The notes under the pieces were generated by a model. It did not search any database, was not told where the DNA came from, and saw nothing but the letters and a program-made list of their open reading frames with translations. This document shows, piece by piece, positions 16,193 to 23,401 of a stretch of DNA of 27,352 bases; position 1 is the first letter of the stretch, and every line of letters begins with the position of its first letter. The stretch comes from Schleiferiaceae bacterium (lineage in GTDB: Bacteria > Bacteroidota > Bacteroidia > Flavobacteriales > Schleiferiaceae). The position numbers were made by a program, and so were the translations under genes. The stretch lies in the NCBI GenBank assembly GCA_030829675.1, contig JAURAE010000007.1:1-27352 (forward strand). The letters run 5' to 3'.

Positions 16193-16356
16193 TCTTCTAG
16201 ACTTTCTAACTGCTGGAGGACGTCTTGCGCCTTGGCTTGGAGTTTATCGCTTTCTGCACGGTTGCTGTGACTCAGCTCATAACTCTTTTTGATTAGGGCA
16301 TCGTATTCTGCTTCCAATTTCTCGCGCTCCGTCTTCTTCTTGAACAATCCAAACAT
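16189..16356 (-). CDS. Lacal_2735-type small coiled-coil protein
   Basis: 55 residues starting at the ATG at 16354-16356; longer in-frame readings would run into the neighbouring gene and lack family features. The sequence opens MFGLFKKKTEREKLEAEYD, then ALIKKSYELSHSNRAESDKL and a charged helical end. This is the pattern of short flavobacterial proteins annotated as the Lacal_2735 family: an FGLFKKK head and one long amphipathic helix. The function is unknown. Its start lies only 16 nt from the divergent GH53 gene, and its stop overlaps that of the DUF3817 gene by 4 nt, so it is squeezed between two opposite-strand genes. Confidence 0.75.
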   Translation of the reverse strand: MFGLFKKKTEREKLEAEYDALIKKSYELSHSNRAESDKLQAKAQDVLQQLESLED

Positions 16357-16372
16357 TGTGTATCTTTTCCCT

Positions 16373-17434
16373 ATGAAACACCGCATTCTTGGAATTGGTT
16401 CATTACTGTGCTTGCTCATGGCTTGCACTACTCCCGAGCAGCCCGCACCCACCCCGAGTAATCACCCCCTCCGCGGCACAGATTTTAGTCAGCTTCCGAA
16501 AATCGAAGCGTATAACTACGAGTTTAAGGACGCCGACGGCAACCCAGCAGATGCGCTAGAAATCTTGAGAAACAACGGCCTCAATCTGATCCGGTTAAAA
16601 GTCTGGAACAACCCCACTGGGGATGGGTCTTTAGAGGAATTGGTCCCCTATGTTCAGAGACTTAAAACCCTTGGATTCCAGACGATGCTCACCTTCCACT
16701 ACAGCAACACTTGGGCCGATCCTGGCGCTCAATCTGTCCCTGAGCAATGGGAAAACCTCAGCATGAGTGAACTTGCCGATAGTGTTCGCACCTTCACCCA
16801 ACACGTGGTAGCCACCCTGCAACCGGAATATGTGCAAATAGGCAATGAAATCAACCACGGCTTTATGCACCCTTTTGGCATGCGCAACGGCAATGGAAAT
16901 TTCCAGACCCTCCTAGCCGCTGGAATTGAAGGCGCCAAGGCCGCAGATTCTTCGGTAACGACCATCCTGCACTACGCCGGTTACGACAATGCCATGAACT
17001 TCTACGCTACCGTCGATTCCTTGAATTACGATTGGATCGGGCTGTCCTACTACCCGAAATGGCACGGCACGAGCTTGTCCACCTTATCTGAAACGTGTTT
17101 TAGTTTGGTCGATTCCTTCCAACGCCCCGTCTCCATCGTAGAAACCTCCTATGCATTCACCTTGGGTTGGAACGACTGGACCAACAACCACATCGGCAGC
17201 ACCTCAGATTTACATCCGGACTACCCGGCTACTCCTGAAGGTCAAGCGGATTTCATGGCGGATTTACGTGCCATTACAGATTCATTGGGCACGGGGTTAG
17301 TGTATTGGGGCGGAGAGCTCGTGGCTTACAAGGGTCCCGAGGCGACCGATGGCAGCCCTTATGAAAACCAGGCGCTGTTCAACTTTCAAGGCATCGCTCT
17401 GCCCGCACTGAAAACCTTAGGACAGGAACCTTAA
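16373..17434 (+). CDS. GH53 arabinogalactan endo-beta-1,4-galactanase, lipoprotein
   Basis: 353 residues from the ATG at 16373; upstream extension is excluded because the lipoprotein signal starts here (MKHRILGIGSLLCLLMAC, lipid Cys18). The glycoside hydrolase family 53 barrel is complete: RGTDFSQLP (34-42), NLIRLKVWNNP (71-81), MLTFHYSNTWADP (105-117), acid/base Glu in VQIGNEINHG (E159) and nucleophile Glu in SIVETSYAF (E257), with a YWGGE motif near the end (311-315). GH53 enzymes cut beta-1,4-galactan side chains of pectin and arabinogalactan. The lipid anchor suggests action at the cell surface or in the periplasm. No SusC/SusD, sugar transporter or other hydrolase is next to it. A TTG-N18-TATCTTTT pair (16340-16368) is a possible promoter inside the divergent small gene. 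Confidence 0.9.
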   Translation: MKHRILGIGSLLCLLMACTTPEQPAPTPSNHPLRGTDFSQLPKIEAYNYEFKDADGNPADALEILRNNGLNLIRLKVWNNPTGDGSLEELVPYVQRLKTLGFQTMLTFHYSNTWADPGAQSVPEQWENLSMSELADSVRTFTQHVVATLQPEYVQIGNEINHGFMHPFGMRNGNGNFQTLLAAGIEGAKAADSSVTTILHYAGYDNAMNFYATVDSLNYDWIGLSYYPKWHGTSLSTLSETCFSLVDSFQRPVSIVETSYAFTLGWNDWTNNHIGSTSDLHPDYPATPEGQADFMADLRAITDSLGTGLVYWGGELVAYKGPEATDGSPYENQALFNFQGIALPALKTLGQEP

Positions 17435-18051
17435 CGATTTCCCCTAGAGACCTTGGTATTAGTGTTCCTGCTGGATTTTTCATTTCCAAAGCTCCCTCGA
17501 ACCGCAGACCCTCCTGTTGTATCGCCTTTACGATACGCAACGCGCAAGGAATTCTGCAGGTCCTTCAAGAACACATATTGCTCTGCTTCCAACTCAAAGA
17601 CCATGTCCATCTCAGGCAATTGGTGAATGGTAATGGAATGAATGCCCCCCATTCGCTGCAAACTGATGTCGTTGTCCTCATACCCTAAATCCCCTGCGGT
17701 AAAGACAAAGTGGTATTCCAAGGAATTCACCTCAAACTTCAATGGCTCCAAACTCTTTAGCGTCGCAGAAGCATTTTCTCCGTCAAAAGTCAGCGTCGTG
17801 TGATCCGCCGTTTTATAGAACATGCTGCCAGGGTGGTTCACTGTAAAAATGAATCGGAACCGCTCTTGATTGTTCTCCAACCCGTATCGTGCTTCGAGCA
17901 TTACGGTGGTATCGCCGCGCTCCGCGAGCTTGAATGGCAACACCTTGGCGATTTGGTAACCGCGAGGATCTACATCAAAAACGACCTGCTTATTCTGGGC
18001 AAAACTGCCCATCCACAGCAAAAACACAAGGATACTTAGGTTGGTTTTCAT
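17431..18051 (-). CDS. Secreted protein of unknown function
   Basis: 206 residues from the ATG at 18049-18051, chosen because a signal peptide follows at once (MKTNLSILVFLLWMGSFAQ). The mature part has a strand-rich stretch (VMLEARYGLENNQERFRFIFTV) and a final Ser/Arg/Asn-rich tail. I recognise no family. It could be a periplasmic or outer-membrane-associated beta-rich protein. Its stop overlaps that of the GH53 gene in a shared TTAA, and its start is 40 bp from the divergent DUF1801 gene. A near-consensus -7 element (TAAGTTTA, minus) lies in that 40-bp gap. Confidence 0.6.
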   Translation of the reverse strand: MKTNLSILVFLLWMGSFAQNKQVVFDVDPRGYQIAKVLPFKLAERGDTTVMLEARYGLENNQERFRFIFTVNHPGSMFYKTADHTTLTFDGENASATLKSLEPLKFEVNSLEYHFVFTAGDLGYEDNDISLQRMGGIHSITIHQLPEMDMVFELEAEQYVFLKDLQNSLRVAYRKGDTTGGSAVRGSFGNEKSSRNTNTKVSRGNR

Positions 18052-18091
18052 GGCATATTGTATTTTGGAACTCCTAAACTTACTTCGAATT

Positions 18092-18547
18092 ATGAGAATC
18101 CCTGCAAGTTCTGTCGCAGAATATATTTCCAAGATTCCCGAGGAGCGCCAAGCGGCGTTCGAGCGACTCACGGCTATTTTCAGAACCCATTTGCCGGAAG
18201 GATTCGAAGAAGGCTTGGGGTATGGGATGCCGGCTTTCATTGTGCCGCACAGCATTTATCCCGATGGATACCACTGTAAACCCTCAGAACCACTACCCTT
18301 TGTGAGTTTCGCCTCACAGAAGAATTTCATTGCGCTATACCACATGGGGATCTACGCTATTCCTGAACTCTACACATGGTGGACGGAGGAATTCAATAAG
18401 CACAGCAGCAAGAAACTCGATATGGGAAAAAGCTGTGTCCGATTCAAAAAGCCAGAAGATATCCCCTTCGAATTAATCGAAGAATTGGCCCAAAAAGTCA
18501 CCGTCCAGCAGTGGATCGACATTTACGAGTCCAATTACAAGCGATAA
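18092..18547 (+). CDS. DUF1801 domain protein
   Basis: 151 residues from the ATG at 18092. An earlier in-frame ATG (18041) would overlap the divergent gene and adds no family sequence. The DUF1801/YdhG-like pattern is seen in VAEYISKIPEERQAAFERL, GFEEGLGYGMPAF and FVSFASQKNFIALYHMG, then a SCVRFKKPEDIPFELIEEL end. These small cytoplasmic proteins have a YdhG-like fold and no proven reaction. It is followed by a separate promoter and the acyltransferase genes, so it is probably a one-gene unit. Confidence 0.82.
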   Translation: MRIPASSVAEYISKIPEERQAAFERLTAIFRTHLPEGFEEGLGYGMPAFIVPHSIYPDGYHCKPSEPLPFVSFASQKNFIALYHMGIYAIPELYTWWTEEFNKHSSKKLDMGKSCVRFKKPEDIPFELIEELAQKVTVQQWIDIYESNYKR

Positions 18548-18564
18548 TAATTTTAAGAAACCCT

Positions 18565-18572
18565 TATTTTTG
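18565..18572 (+). promoter_or_regulatory. -7 promoter element of the O-acyltransferase gene
   Basis: TATTTTTG matches the Bacteroidota -7 consensus TAnnTTTG exactly and ends 17 nt before the ATG at 18590. I see no convincing TTG at the -33 distance. Confidence 0.55.
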
Positions 18573-18589
18573 CGCCTCAACCAACGCCA

Positions 18590-19417
18590 ATGAAACCCGC
18601 AAAAGAAAAGTTTGTAGACGTCCACAAAGCCATCAGCGATAAGAGCCCAACGCTCTATCCTCTGATTCCCAATGCTTTGATTAATTTGTTCAAAGAACGC
18701 ATAGTTCACGAAACCTACATCAACGACTACCTCAATGAAGCACACGATATCCGTGATTTCGAGTTTTGCGAAAAATTCTTGGACTATTCTTCGATCAGCG
18801 TAAAAACAGTAGGAGCTGAAAATATCCCCACCGAAGGAGGGGCCATTTTCGCAGCCAATCACCCACTAGGCGGAACGGACGCTTTGGCCATTTTGGTCAG
18901 TATTGGACGCTTTAGAAAAGATGTGAAGTTCTTGACCAACGACCTGTTGGAACAAATCATGAACCTCCGCGGCTTGTTCGTCGGCGTAAATGCGTTTGGT
19001 GCTAACGCCCGAGAAAATATCCGCAAGGTTGATGAGCTATTTGCCAGTGATAACGCTGTATTCATTTTCCCGGCAGGGTTGGTTTCTCGAATGACACGCC
19101 ATAAGGTGATTCGAGACTTGGACTGGAAAAAGACCTTCATCACCAAGGCAAAACGCCACCAAAAGCCCGTCGTACCGGTACATATCAGTGGCCGACTTAG
19201 TCGCAGATTTTACACCGTAGCCAAGATTCGCAAGTTCCTTGGCATCAAAATCAATATTGAAATGCTCTTTTTGGTGGATGAAATATTCAAGCAAAAAGGC
19301 AATGCCATTACCATTACTTACGGCAAGCCCATAGCACCTGAGACCTTTGATAAGAGCCAGACCGATGATGGGTGGGCGTACGAGGTAAAGAAACAAGTGT
19401 ACGAACTCGTAGAATAA
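18590..19417 (+). CDS. glsA: PlsC-like O-acyltransferase, GlsA/OlsA type (aminolipid synthesis)
   Basis: 275 residues of the lysophospholipid acyltransferase fold. The catalytic motif is AANHPLGGTDALA (His91, Asp97), with one residue more between His and Asp than the standard HX4D, as in the NHPLGG branch. FIFPAGLVSR (158-167) is the second acceptor-site motif, and VVPVHISG (194-201) the last strand. This branch includes GlsA, which adds the second acyl chain to an N-acyl-amino acid in glycine-lipid synthesis in Bacteroides. The following gene codes for the N-acyltransferase partner, which supports an aminolipid role over plain phosphatidic acid synthesis. The enzyme acts at the inner face of the inner membrane. 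The symbol is given by family and neighbourhood; which amino acid is acylated is not visible. Confidence 0.72.
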   Translation: MKPAKEKFVDVHKAISDKSPTLYPLIPNALINLFKERIVHETYINDYLNEAHDIRDFEFCEKFLDYSSISVKTVGAENIPTEGGAIFAANHPLGGTDALAILVSIGRFRKDVKFLTNDLLEQIMNLRGLFVGVNAFGANARENIRKVDELFASDNAVFIFPAGLVSRMTRHKVIRDLDWKKTFITKAKRHQKPVVPVHISGRLSRRFYTVAKIRKFLGIKINIEMLFLVDEIFKQKGNAITITYGKPIAPETFDKSQTDDGWAYEVKKQVYELVE

Positions 19418-19440
19418 GTCTCTAATCGCAATCTGCGAGG

Positions 19441-19448
19441 TATATTTG
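19441..19448 (+). promoter_or_regulatory. -7 promoter element directly before the N-acyltransferase gene
   Basis: TATATTTG is an exact TAnnTTTG match, but it ends only 5 nt before the ATG at 19454. Transcription starting 5-7 nt downstream would give a leaderless mRNA. It could instead be a chance match, with the gene read through from the upstream acyltransferase. Confidence 0.45.
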
Positions 19449-19453
19449 CAGCC

Positions 19454-20395
19454 ATGAACGATCTCAGTTATATCCGCCCTGCAGTTTCTGTAGAGGATTT
19501 GAAAAAAGAATTGACGCCCGATAAATTCGTGCGCCACACCTCGAAGCTCAACAATGAGATCTACTTCATCAATGCCCACAACTCTCCAAACCTCCTACAG
19601 GAAATAGGACGATTGCGCGAGCTCACATTTGCTACAGCAGATGGCGGCACGGGACAGCCTGTCGATCTAGACGAGATGGACCTCAGCGAAATCCCATACG
19701 AGCAATTGATCGTGTGGAATCCTGAGGAAGAAGAGATCGTGGGCGGCTACAGGTTTATTGACGGAAAAGTAGTAGCGGAACAAGGAAATTGGGAGCATGA
19801 CCTCAGCATGGGACATTACTTCAAGTTCACTCCTTCCTTCGTACAAGATTATTTGCCTCACAGCATTGAACTCGGCAGAAGCTGGGTACAGCCAAAGTAC
19901 CAGCCGGCTGTAGATCCAAAACGCGGATTGTTTGCCTTGGATAATATTTGGGACGGCCTGGGCGCCATTGTACGTCGGTACGACCACCTGAAGTACTTCT
20001 ACGGCAAAGTGACCATGTATCCGACCTACAATCGTGAAGCCCGCAATATGGTCCTGAGCTTCCTTGCGCATTTCTTCCCAGATTCTGAGCAACTGATGTC
20101 CCCGACCGTTGCCGCAGATGTGGAATTCTTGCCAAATATGGACGAGCTCTTCCCTATCGATCGTAATGATTTCGAAAGCAGTTTTAAATCTGGCCTTCGT
20201 CAACTCAACAAAATGGTCAGCGAGCATGGGGAAAGCGTACCTCCGCTGATCAAGCAATACATGACCTTGAGTCCCAAGATGATGACCTTCGGAACATTCA
20301 TCAATAAAGACTTCGGTGGTGTAGAGGAAACAGGGATCTTAATCCCGGTAGAGCACATCTACAGCGCGAAAAAGGATCGCTACATTCAATTCTAA
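19454..20395 (+). CDS. glsB: GNAT-fold N-acyltransferase, GlsB/OlsB type (hemolysin-like)
   Basis: 313 residues. After a short head, YFINAHNSPNLLQEIGRLRE leads into the acyl-acceptor region, followed by LIVWNPEEEEIVGGYRFIDG (the beta-hairpin of the fold), SIELGRSWVQPKYQ and GLFALDNIWDGLGAIVRR. These are marks of the OlsB-like N-acyltransferases, once called hemolysin-like, which attach a 3-hydroxy acyl chain to the amino group of glycine, ornithine or a similar amino acid, usually taking it from acyl carrier protein. With the O-acyltransferase gene 36 nt upstream it forms the two-step GlsB/GlsA route to glycine lipids and related flavolipins. Bacteroidota commonly carry both genes side by side. 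The C-terminal 60 residues extend beyond the minimal fold. Confidence 0.74.
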   Translation: MNDLSYIRPAVSVEDLKKELTPDKFVRHTSKLNNEIYFINAHNSPNLLQEIGRLRELTFATADGGTGQPVDLDEMDLSEIPYEQLIVWNPEEEEIVGGYRFIDGKVVAEQGNWEHDLSMGHYFKFTPSFVQDYLPHSIELGRSWVQPKYQPAVDPKRGLFALDNIWDGLGAIVRRYDHLKYFYGKVTMYPTYNREARNMVLSFLAHFFPDSEQLMSPTVAADVEFLPNMDELFPIDRNDFESSFKSGLRQLNKMVSEHGESVPPLIKQYMTLSPKMMTFGTFINKDFGGVEETGILIPVEHIYSAKKDRYIQF

Positions 20396-20416
20396 ACTAA
20401 GGTCCAATTTTGTGGT

Positions 20417-20424
20417 TATTTTTG
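20417..20424 (+). promoter_or_regulatory. -7 promoter element of the YqhD-like dehydrogenase gene
   Basis: TATTTTTG, an exact TAnnTTTG match, ends 19 nt before the ATG at 20444 and predicts a leader of about 13 nt. No clear -33 TTG at the right distance. Confidence 0.55.
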
Positions 20425-20443
20425 ATGGAAACAACAACCCATC

Positions 20444-21601
20444 ATGATCAACTTCAATCTATATAACCCCACCAATCTTTGCTTTGGCAAGGATGCGCAT
20501 GAACAATTGGCCACCCTCATCCCATCGGGATCAAAAGTCTTGATGACCTACGGCGGTGGCTCCATAAAGTCCAACGGCACCTACGACAAAGTGGTTTCTG
20601 CCCTCTCAAATTTTGAGATCGTAGAATTTGGCGGCATTGAACCCAACCCCGATTTCGATACGCTCAGCCGCGCCTTGGACATCATCAAAACCCAAAACAT
20701 CACCTTCCTACTCGCCGTGGGCGGTGGCTCGGTGATCGACGGAACGAAATTCCTCGCTTCGGCCGCGCTGTACGACGGTGATGATGCATGGGACATCCTC
20801 GATAAAGGCATTCGCACAGAAGTAGGCATGCCCTTCGGTACCGTCCTCACCCTACCCGCCACCGGTTCGGAGATGAACAGCGGTGCGGTAATCAGCCGCC
20901 GTGCTATTGGTCAAAAACGCGGCATGGGCGGGCCAGGTTTATTCCCTCTGTTTTCCATCTGTGATCCTACTGTGGTCGAGAGCATCCCCACGAGACAATT
21001 GGCCAATGGCCTAGTAGATGCCTTCACCCACGTCATGGAGCAGTACATGACCTACCCCACTCCCGCTACCTTGCAAGACCGCATCAGCGAAGGAATCTTG
21101 AGTACCCTAATGGAGATCGCGCCTAGCCTCCTAGAAAATCCAAAGGACTACGACCTCGCCGCGAATTTCATGTGGAGCTGCACGATGGCCTTGAACGGCC
21201 TTATTCAAAAAGGAGTACCCACGGATTGGAGTATTCACGCTGTGGGCCATGAGCTCACCGCCGCATATAACATCGATCACGCCCGAACCTTGGCTATTGT
21301 TTTGCCAAGCATGTATCGCTATAAGTTCAGCCAAAAGCAAGCGAAACTTGCCCAATATGGACGTAGAGTCTTGGGGCTCTCCGGTACAGATTTCGACGTT
21401 GCACACGAAGCCATCGATCGCACCGAAGCGTTCTTCCAATCCCTAGGTATAGCTACCAAGCTGAGCGAATACGGTGTCGATACTACAGGTATTGAAAAGC
21501 GTGCTGCGGACCAATTGAATAATTACGGTTGGACCGCCCTGGGAGAGCACAAAGACATCACCCCTTCGGACGTGGAGAAGATACTGGAAATGGCGCTGTA
21601 A
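20444..21601 (+). CDS. Iron-containing alcohol dehydrogenase, YqhD/butanol-dehydrogenase type
   Basis: 385 residues, full length. Cofactor-binding motifs are YGGGSIKSNGTYDKV (36-50) and AVGGGSVIDGTK (91-102); the family's PATGSEMNSGAVI follows at 138-150. The four metal ligands are Asp192, His196 (VDAFTHVMEQ), His265 and His279 (HAVGHELTAAYNIDHA), the same spacing as in E. coli YqhD. YqhD is an NADPH-dependent aldehyde reductase that removes short-chain and lipid-peroxidation aldehydes. The GGGSIKxNGTYD motif suggests NADPH use here too. The gene has its own -7 element and a stop codon directly abutting that of aroQ on the other strand. It may detoxify aldehydes together with the aldehyde dehydrogenase 2 kb downstream, but they are not in one operon. 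Confidence 0.9.
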   Translation: MINFNLYNPTNLCFGKDAHEQLATLIPSGSKVLMTYGGGSIKSNGTYDKVVSALSNFEIVEFGGIEPNPDFDTLSRALDIIKTQNITFLLAVGGGSVIDGTKFLASAALYDGDDAWDILDKGIRTEVGMPFGTVLTLPATGSEMNSGAVISRRAIGQKRGMGGPGLFPLFSICDPTVVESIPTRQLANGLVDAFTHVMEQYMTYPTPATLQDRISEGILSTLMEIAPSLLENPKDYDLAANFMWSCTMALNGLIQKGVPTDWSIHAVGHELTAAYNIDHARTLAIVLPSMYRYKFSQKQAKLAQYGRRVLGLSGTDFDVAHEAIDRTEAFFQSLGIATKLSEYGVDTTGIEKRAADQLNNYGWTALGEHKDITPSDVEKILEMAL

Positions 21602-22033
21602 CTAGCCTTCAAGATGGGTTAATAACCCTTCAAGAGCCAAGCGGTAACTATCTAATCCAAAGCCACTTACAGTTGCTAAGCAACGCTGACCTACCAGGCT
21701 CGTGTGACGAAAATCTTCACGGGCCAATGGGTTAGAAATATGTACTTCCACCACGGGTATTTTAATGGCCGCTACGCAATCCATGATGGCCACAGAGGTA
21801 TGGGTATACCCACCGGCGTTTAGGAGCACTCCATCAAAATTGCCATCGGCTGCTTGGAGTAAATCGATAAGCTCGCCCTCGACATTGCTTTGGTGGTATT
21901 CGAAGCTCGCGGCATCGTCGTAGACCGCAGTTAATTCCTCATAGAACGACAGGAAGTCCTGTGCGCCGTAGATACCCGGTTCACGAGTACCGACTAAGTT
22001 CAGATTAGGTCCGTTAAGAATTAAAATACGCAT
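21602..22033 (-). CDS. aroQ: 3-dehydroquinate dehydratase, type II
   Basis: 143 residues from the ATG at 22031-22033, the standard start just before MRILILNGPNLNLVG; longer reading is not supported. The enzyme removes water from 3-dehydroquinate in the shikimate pathway to aromatic amino acids and works as a dodecamer in the cytoplasm. Catalytic and binding residues are in place: NGPNLNLVG (7-15), REPGIYG with the reactive Tyr22, LNAGGYTHTS (71-80, Asn72, His78), EVHISN with His98, and Arg109 in REDFRHTS. The loop before Tyr22 has Gly where Glu or Lys is common. The gene is divergent from xerD with a 37-bp gap and ends exactly at the stop of the dehydrogenase gene. Confidence 0.95.
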   Translation of the reverse strand: MRILILNGPNLNLVGTREPGIYGAQDFLSFYEELTAVYDDAASFEYHQSNVEGELIDLLQAADGNFDGVLLNAGGYTHTSVAIMDCVAAIKIPVVEVHISNPLAREDFRHTSLVGQRCLATVSGFGLDSYRLALEGLLTHLEG

Positions 22034-22070
22034 GGTGCTAAAGTACGATTTGAAGTGCGAAATTAGAGGA

Positions 22071-22961
22071 ATGAATTGGACCAACGCCATACAAGGCTTT
22101 AAAGATTACCTGAAATTTGAGCGTGGCTTAAGCGACAATACCCTTGCCGCCTACAGCCGCGACCTCAGCCTGCTGGATCAAAGCAGCGGCAAAGGTCCTA
22201 CGTCCATTTCTGCTCAAGACATTCAGCAGTTCTTGATCTCCCTTCACGAACAAGGGACCAGCCCCCGCTCGCAAGGACGTATTCTCAGTGCCCTTCGTGG
22301 ATTTTTTCGCTGGATGCAGGAGGAACAAATGCGCACCGACGATCCCTCCCTCCTCTTTGAAAACCCGAAAGTGGGGCGCAAGCTCCCCGTGGTACTCAGC
22401 GTGAGCGAGGTGCAAAGCATCCTCGAGGCCATCCCTATGAATGCCCCAAATGCTACCCGCGACCGTGCCATCATTGAACTACTCTACGCCTGTGGACTCC
22501 GCGTGAGCGAGGTATGTACCCTGAAACGATCGCTATTGCGCCTTAACGAAGGCTACATCATTGTAACGGGGAAAGGCAACAAACAACGCTTAGTGCCCGT
22601 CCACAAAGAAGCGATCAAGTTTTTAGAGCTCTACCTCGAGCACGAACGCCCGCATCTGCCGTGCAAACCCCAACATACAGATACGGTTTTCTTAAGTGTG
22701 CGTGGCACGGGACTGACCCGCCAAAGCATCTTTTTGAAGATTAAGCACTTCACCGCCCAAGCCGGCATCAAGAAAAACATTAGCCCCCACTCGCTGCGGC
22801 ACAGCTTCGCCACCCACTTGATGGAAGGCGGCGCGGATTTGAGAATCGTACAGCAGCTGTTGGGACACGAGAGCATTACGACCACCGAAATTTATACGCA
22901 TATTAGCGCCCAACGCTTGAGCGAAGAAATCGCGACCTACCACCCCTTGAATTCATTATGA
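22071..22961 (+). CDS. xerD: Site-specific tyrosine recombinase XerD
   Basis: 296 residues from the ATG at 22071; an earlier ATG at 22032 overlaps aroQ and adds residues outside the family. The N-terminal SAM-like domain (FKDYLKFERGLSDNTLAAYSRDL) is followed by the catalytic domain with all active residues: Arg144 (CGLRVSE), Lys168 (TGKGNKQR), His240 and Arg243 (PHSLRHSFATHL), His266 (LLGHESI) and Tyr275 (TEIYTHIS). Length, the IYTH motif and the lack of phage or island genes point to the chromosomal XerD, which resolves chromosome dimers at dif with XerC under FtsK control. Divergent aroQ next to xerD fits housekeeping. No dif-like site was found in the window. It overlaps the following lipoprotein gene by 4 nt. 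Confidence 0.92.
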   Translation: MNWTNAIQGFKDYLKFERGLSDNTLAAYSRDLSLLDQSSGKGPTSISAQDIQQFLISLHEQGTSPRSQGRILSALRGFFRWMQEEQMRTDDPSLLFENPKVGRKLPVVLSVSEVQSILEAIPMNAPNATRDRAIIELLYACGLRVSEVCTLKRSLLRLNEGYIIVTGKGNKQRLVPVHKEAIKFLELYLEHERPHLPCKPQHTDTVFLSVRGTGLTRQSIFLKIKHFTAQAGIKKNISPHSLRHSFATHLMEGGADLRIVQQLLGHESITTTEIYTHISAQRLSEEIATYHPLNSL

Positions 22962-23401
22962 GAATACAACTTCTTTTCGGGCTTGCATTGCTGTTGGCCT
23001 CTTGCCGCAAGGATACTACCGACCGATACAACGAGATCATCTACGACACGATGGAATGCAGCTGGGACGCCGGCTGGAGTGTAAACACTTTGGGCGACGC
23101 CATAGTGGGCACTTATGAGTGGCGTTTTGTGCGTGCCTACGGGTTTGGAGAATATTCGAGTGATAGTGATTTTAAGAATTGGACCCTTGAACTAAAGGCA
23201 GATAGCACCTTCATTTTGAATCAGGCAGATTCGGCTACTGTGCAAGGGCAATGGAGCCTCTCGAACAGTTGGCTCAGTTTTATGTTAGACTGTCAGCCGC
23301 CCGCAAGCACCCTCTGGGGAGATGTGCTCTACTGCGAACCCTACCTAGTGTTCTATGGCAGTCCTGCCGACGGCCCTGACCATTTGTACGAAAGACAATG
23401 A
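22958..23401 (+). CDS. Small lipoprotein, lipocalin-like
   Basis: 147 residues with a lipoprotein signal (MRIQLLFGLALLLASC, lipid Cys16). The mature part includes VGTYEWRFV and NWTLELKADSTFIL, then GQWSLSNSWLSFML. The pattern of a growth-and-mass test strand, ELKADSTF, followed by GQW is typical of lipocalin-like domains in Bacteroidota lipoproteins that bind small hydrophobic compounds; binding here is not shown. It overlaps xerD (ATGA, 22958-22961) and the aldehyde dehydrogenase gene (ATGA, 23398-23401), so all three are translationally coupled. Four further cysteines in the mature protein (MECSW, LDCQPP, YCEP) could form disulfides. Confidence 0.6.
   Translation: MRIQLLFGLALLLASCRKDTTDRYNEIIYDTMECSWDAGWSVNTLGDAIVGTYEWRFVRAYGFGEYSSDSDFKNWTLELKADSTFILNQADSATVQGQWSLSNSWLSFMLDCQPPASTLWGDVLYCEPYLVFYGSPADGPDHLYERQ

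Noticed and set aside
16289..16372. N-terminal extension of the GH53 gene
   Set aside because: The extra 28 residues overlap the divergent small gene and precede a perfect lipoprotein signal, so they are not part of the protein.
19037..19579. 180-codon minus-strand frame across the acyltransferase junction
   Set aside because: It would overlap two real genes and their spacer and has no family features.
19667..20257. 196-codon open frame on the minus strand inside the N-acyltransferase gene
   Set aside because: The plus-strand protein shows clear family motifs; the antisense frame has no recognisable domain, promoter or neighbour logic.
22071..22961. Tyrosine recombinase as sign of an integrated element
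   Set aside because: It matches housekeeping XerD in length and motifs, sits next to aroQ, and no att repeats, tRNA or phage genes are near.
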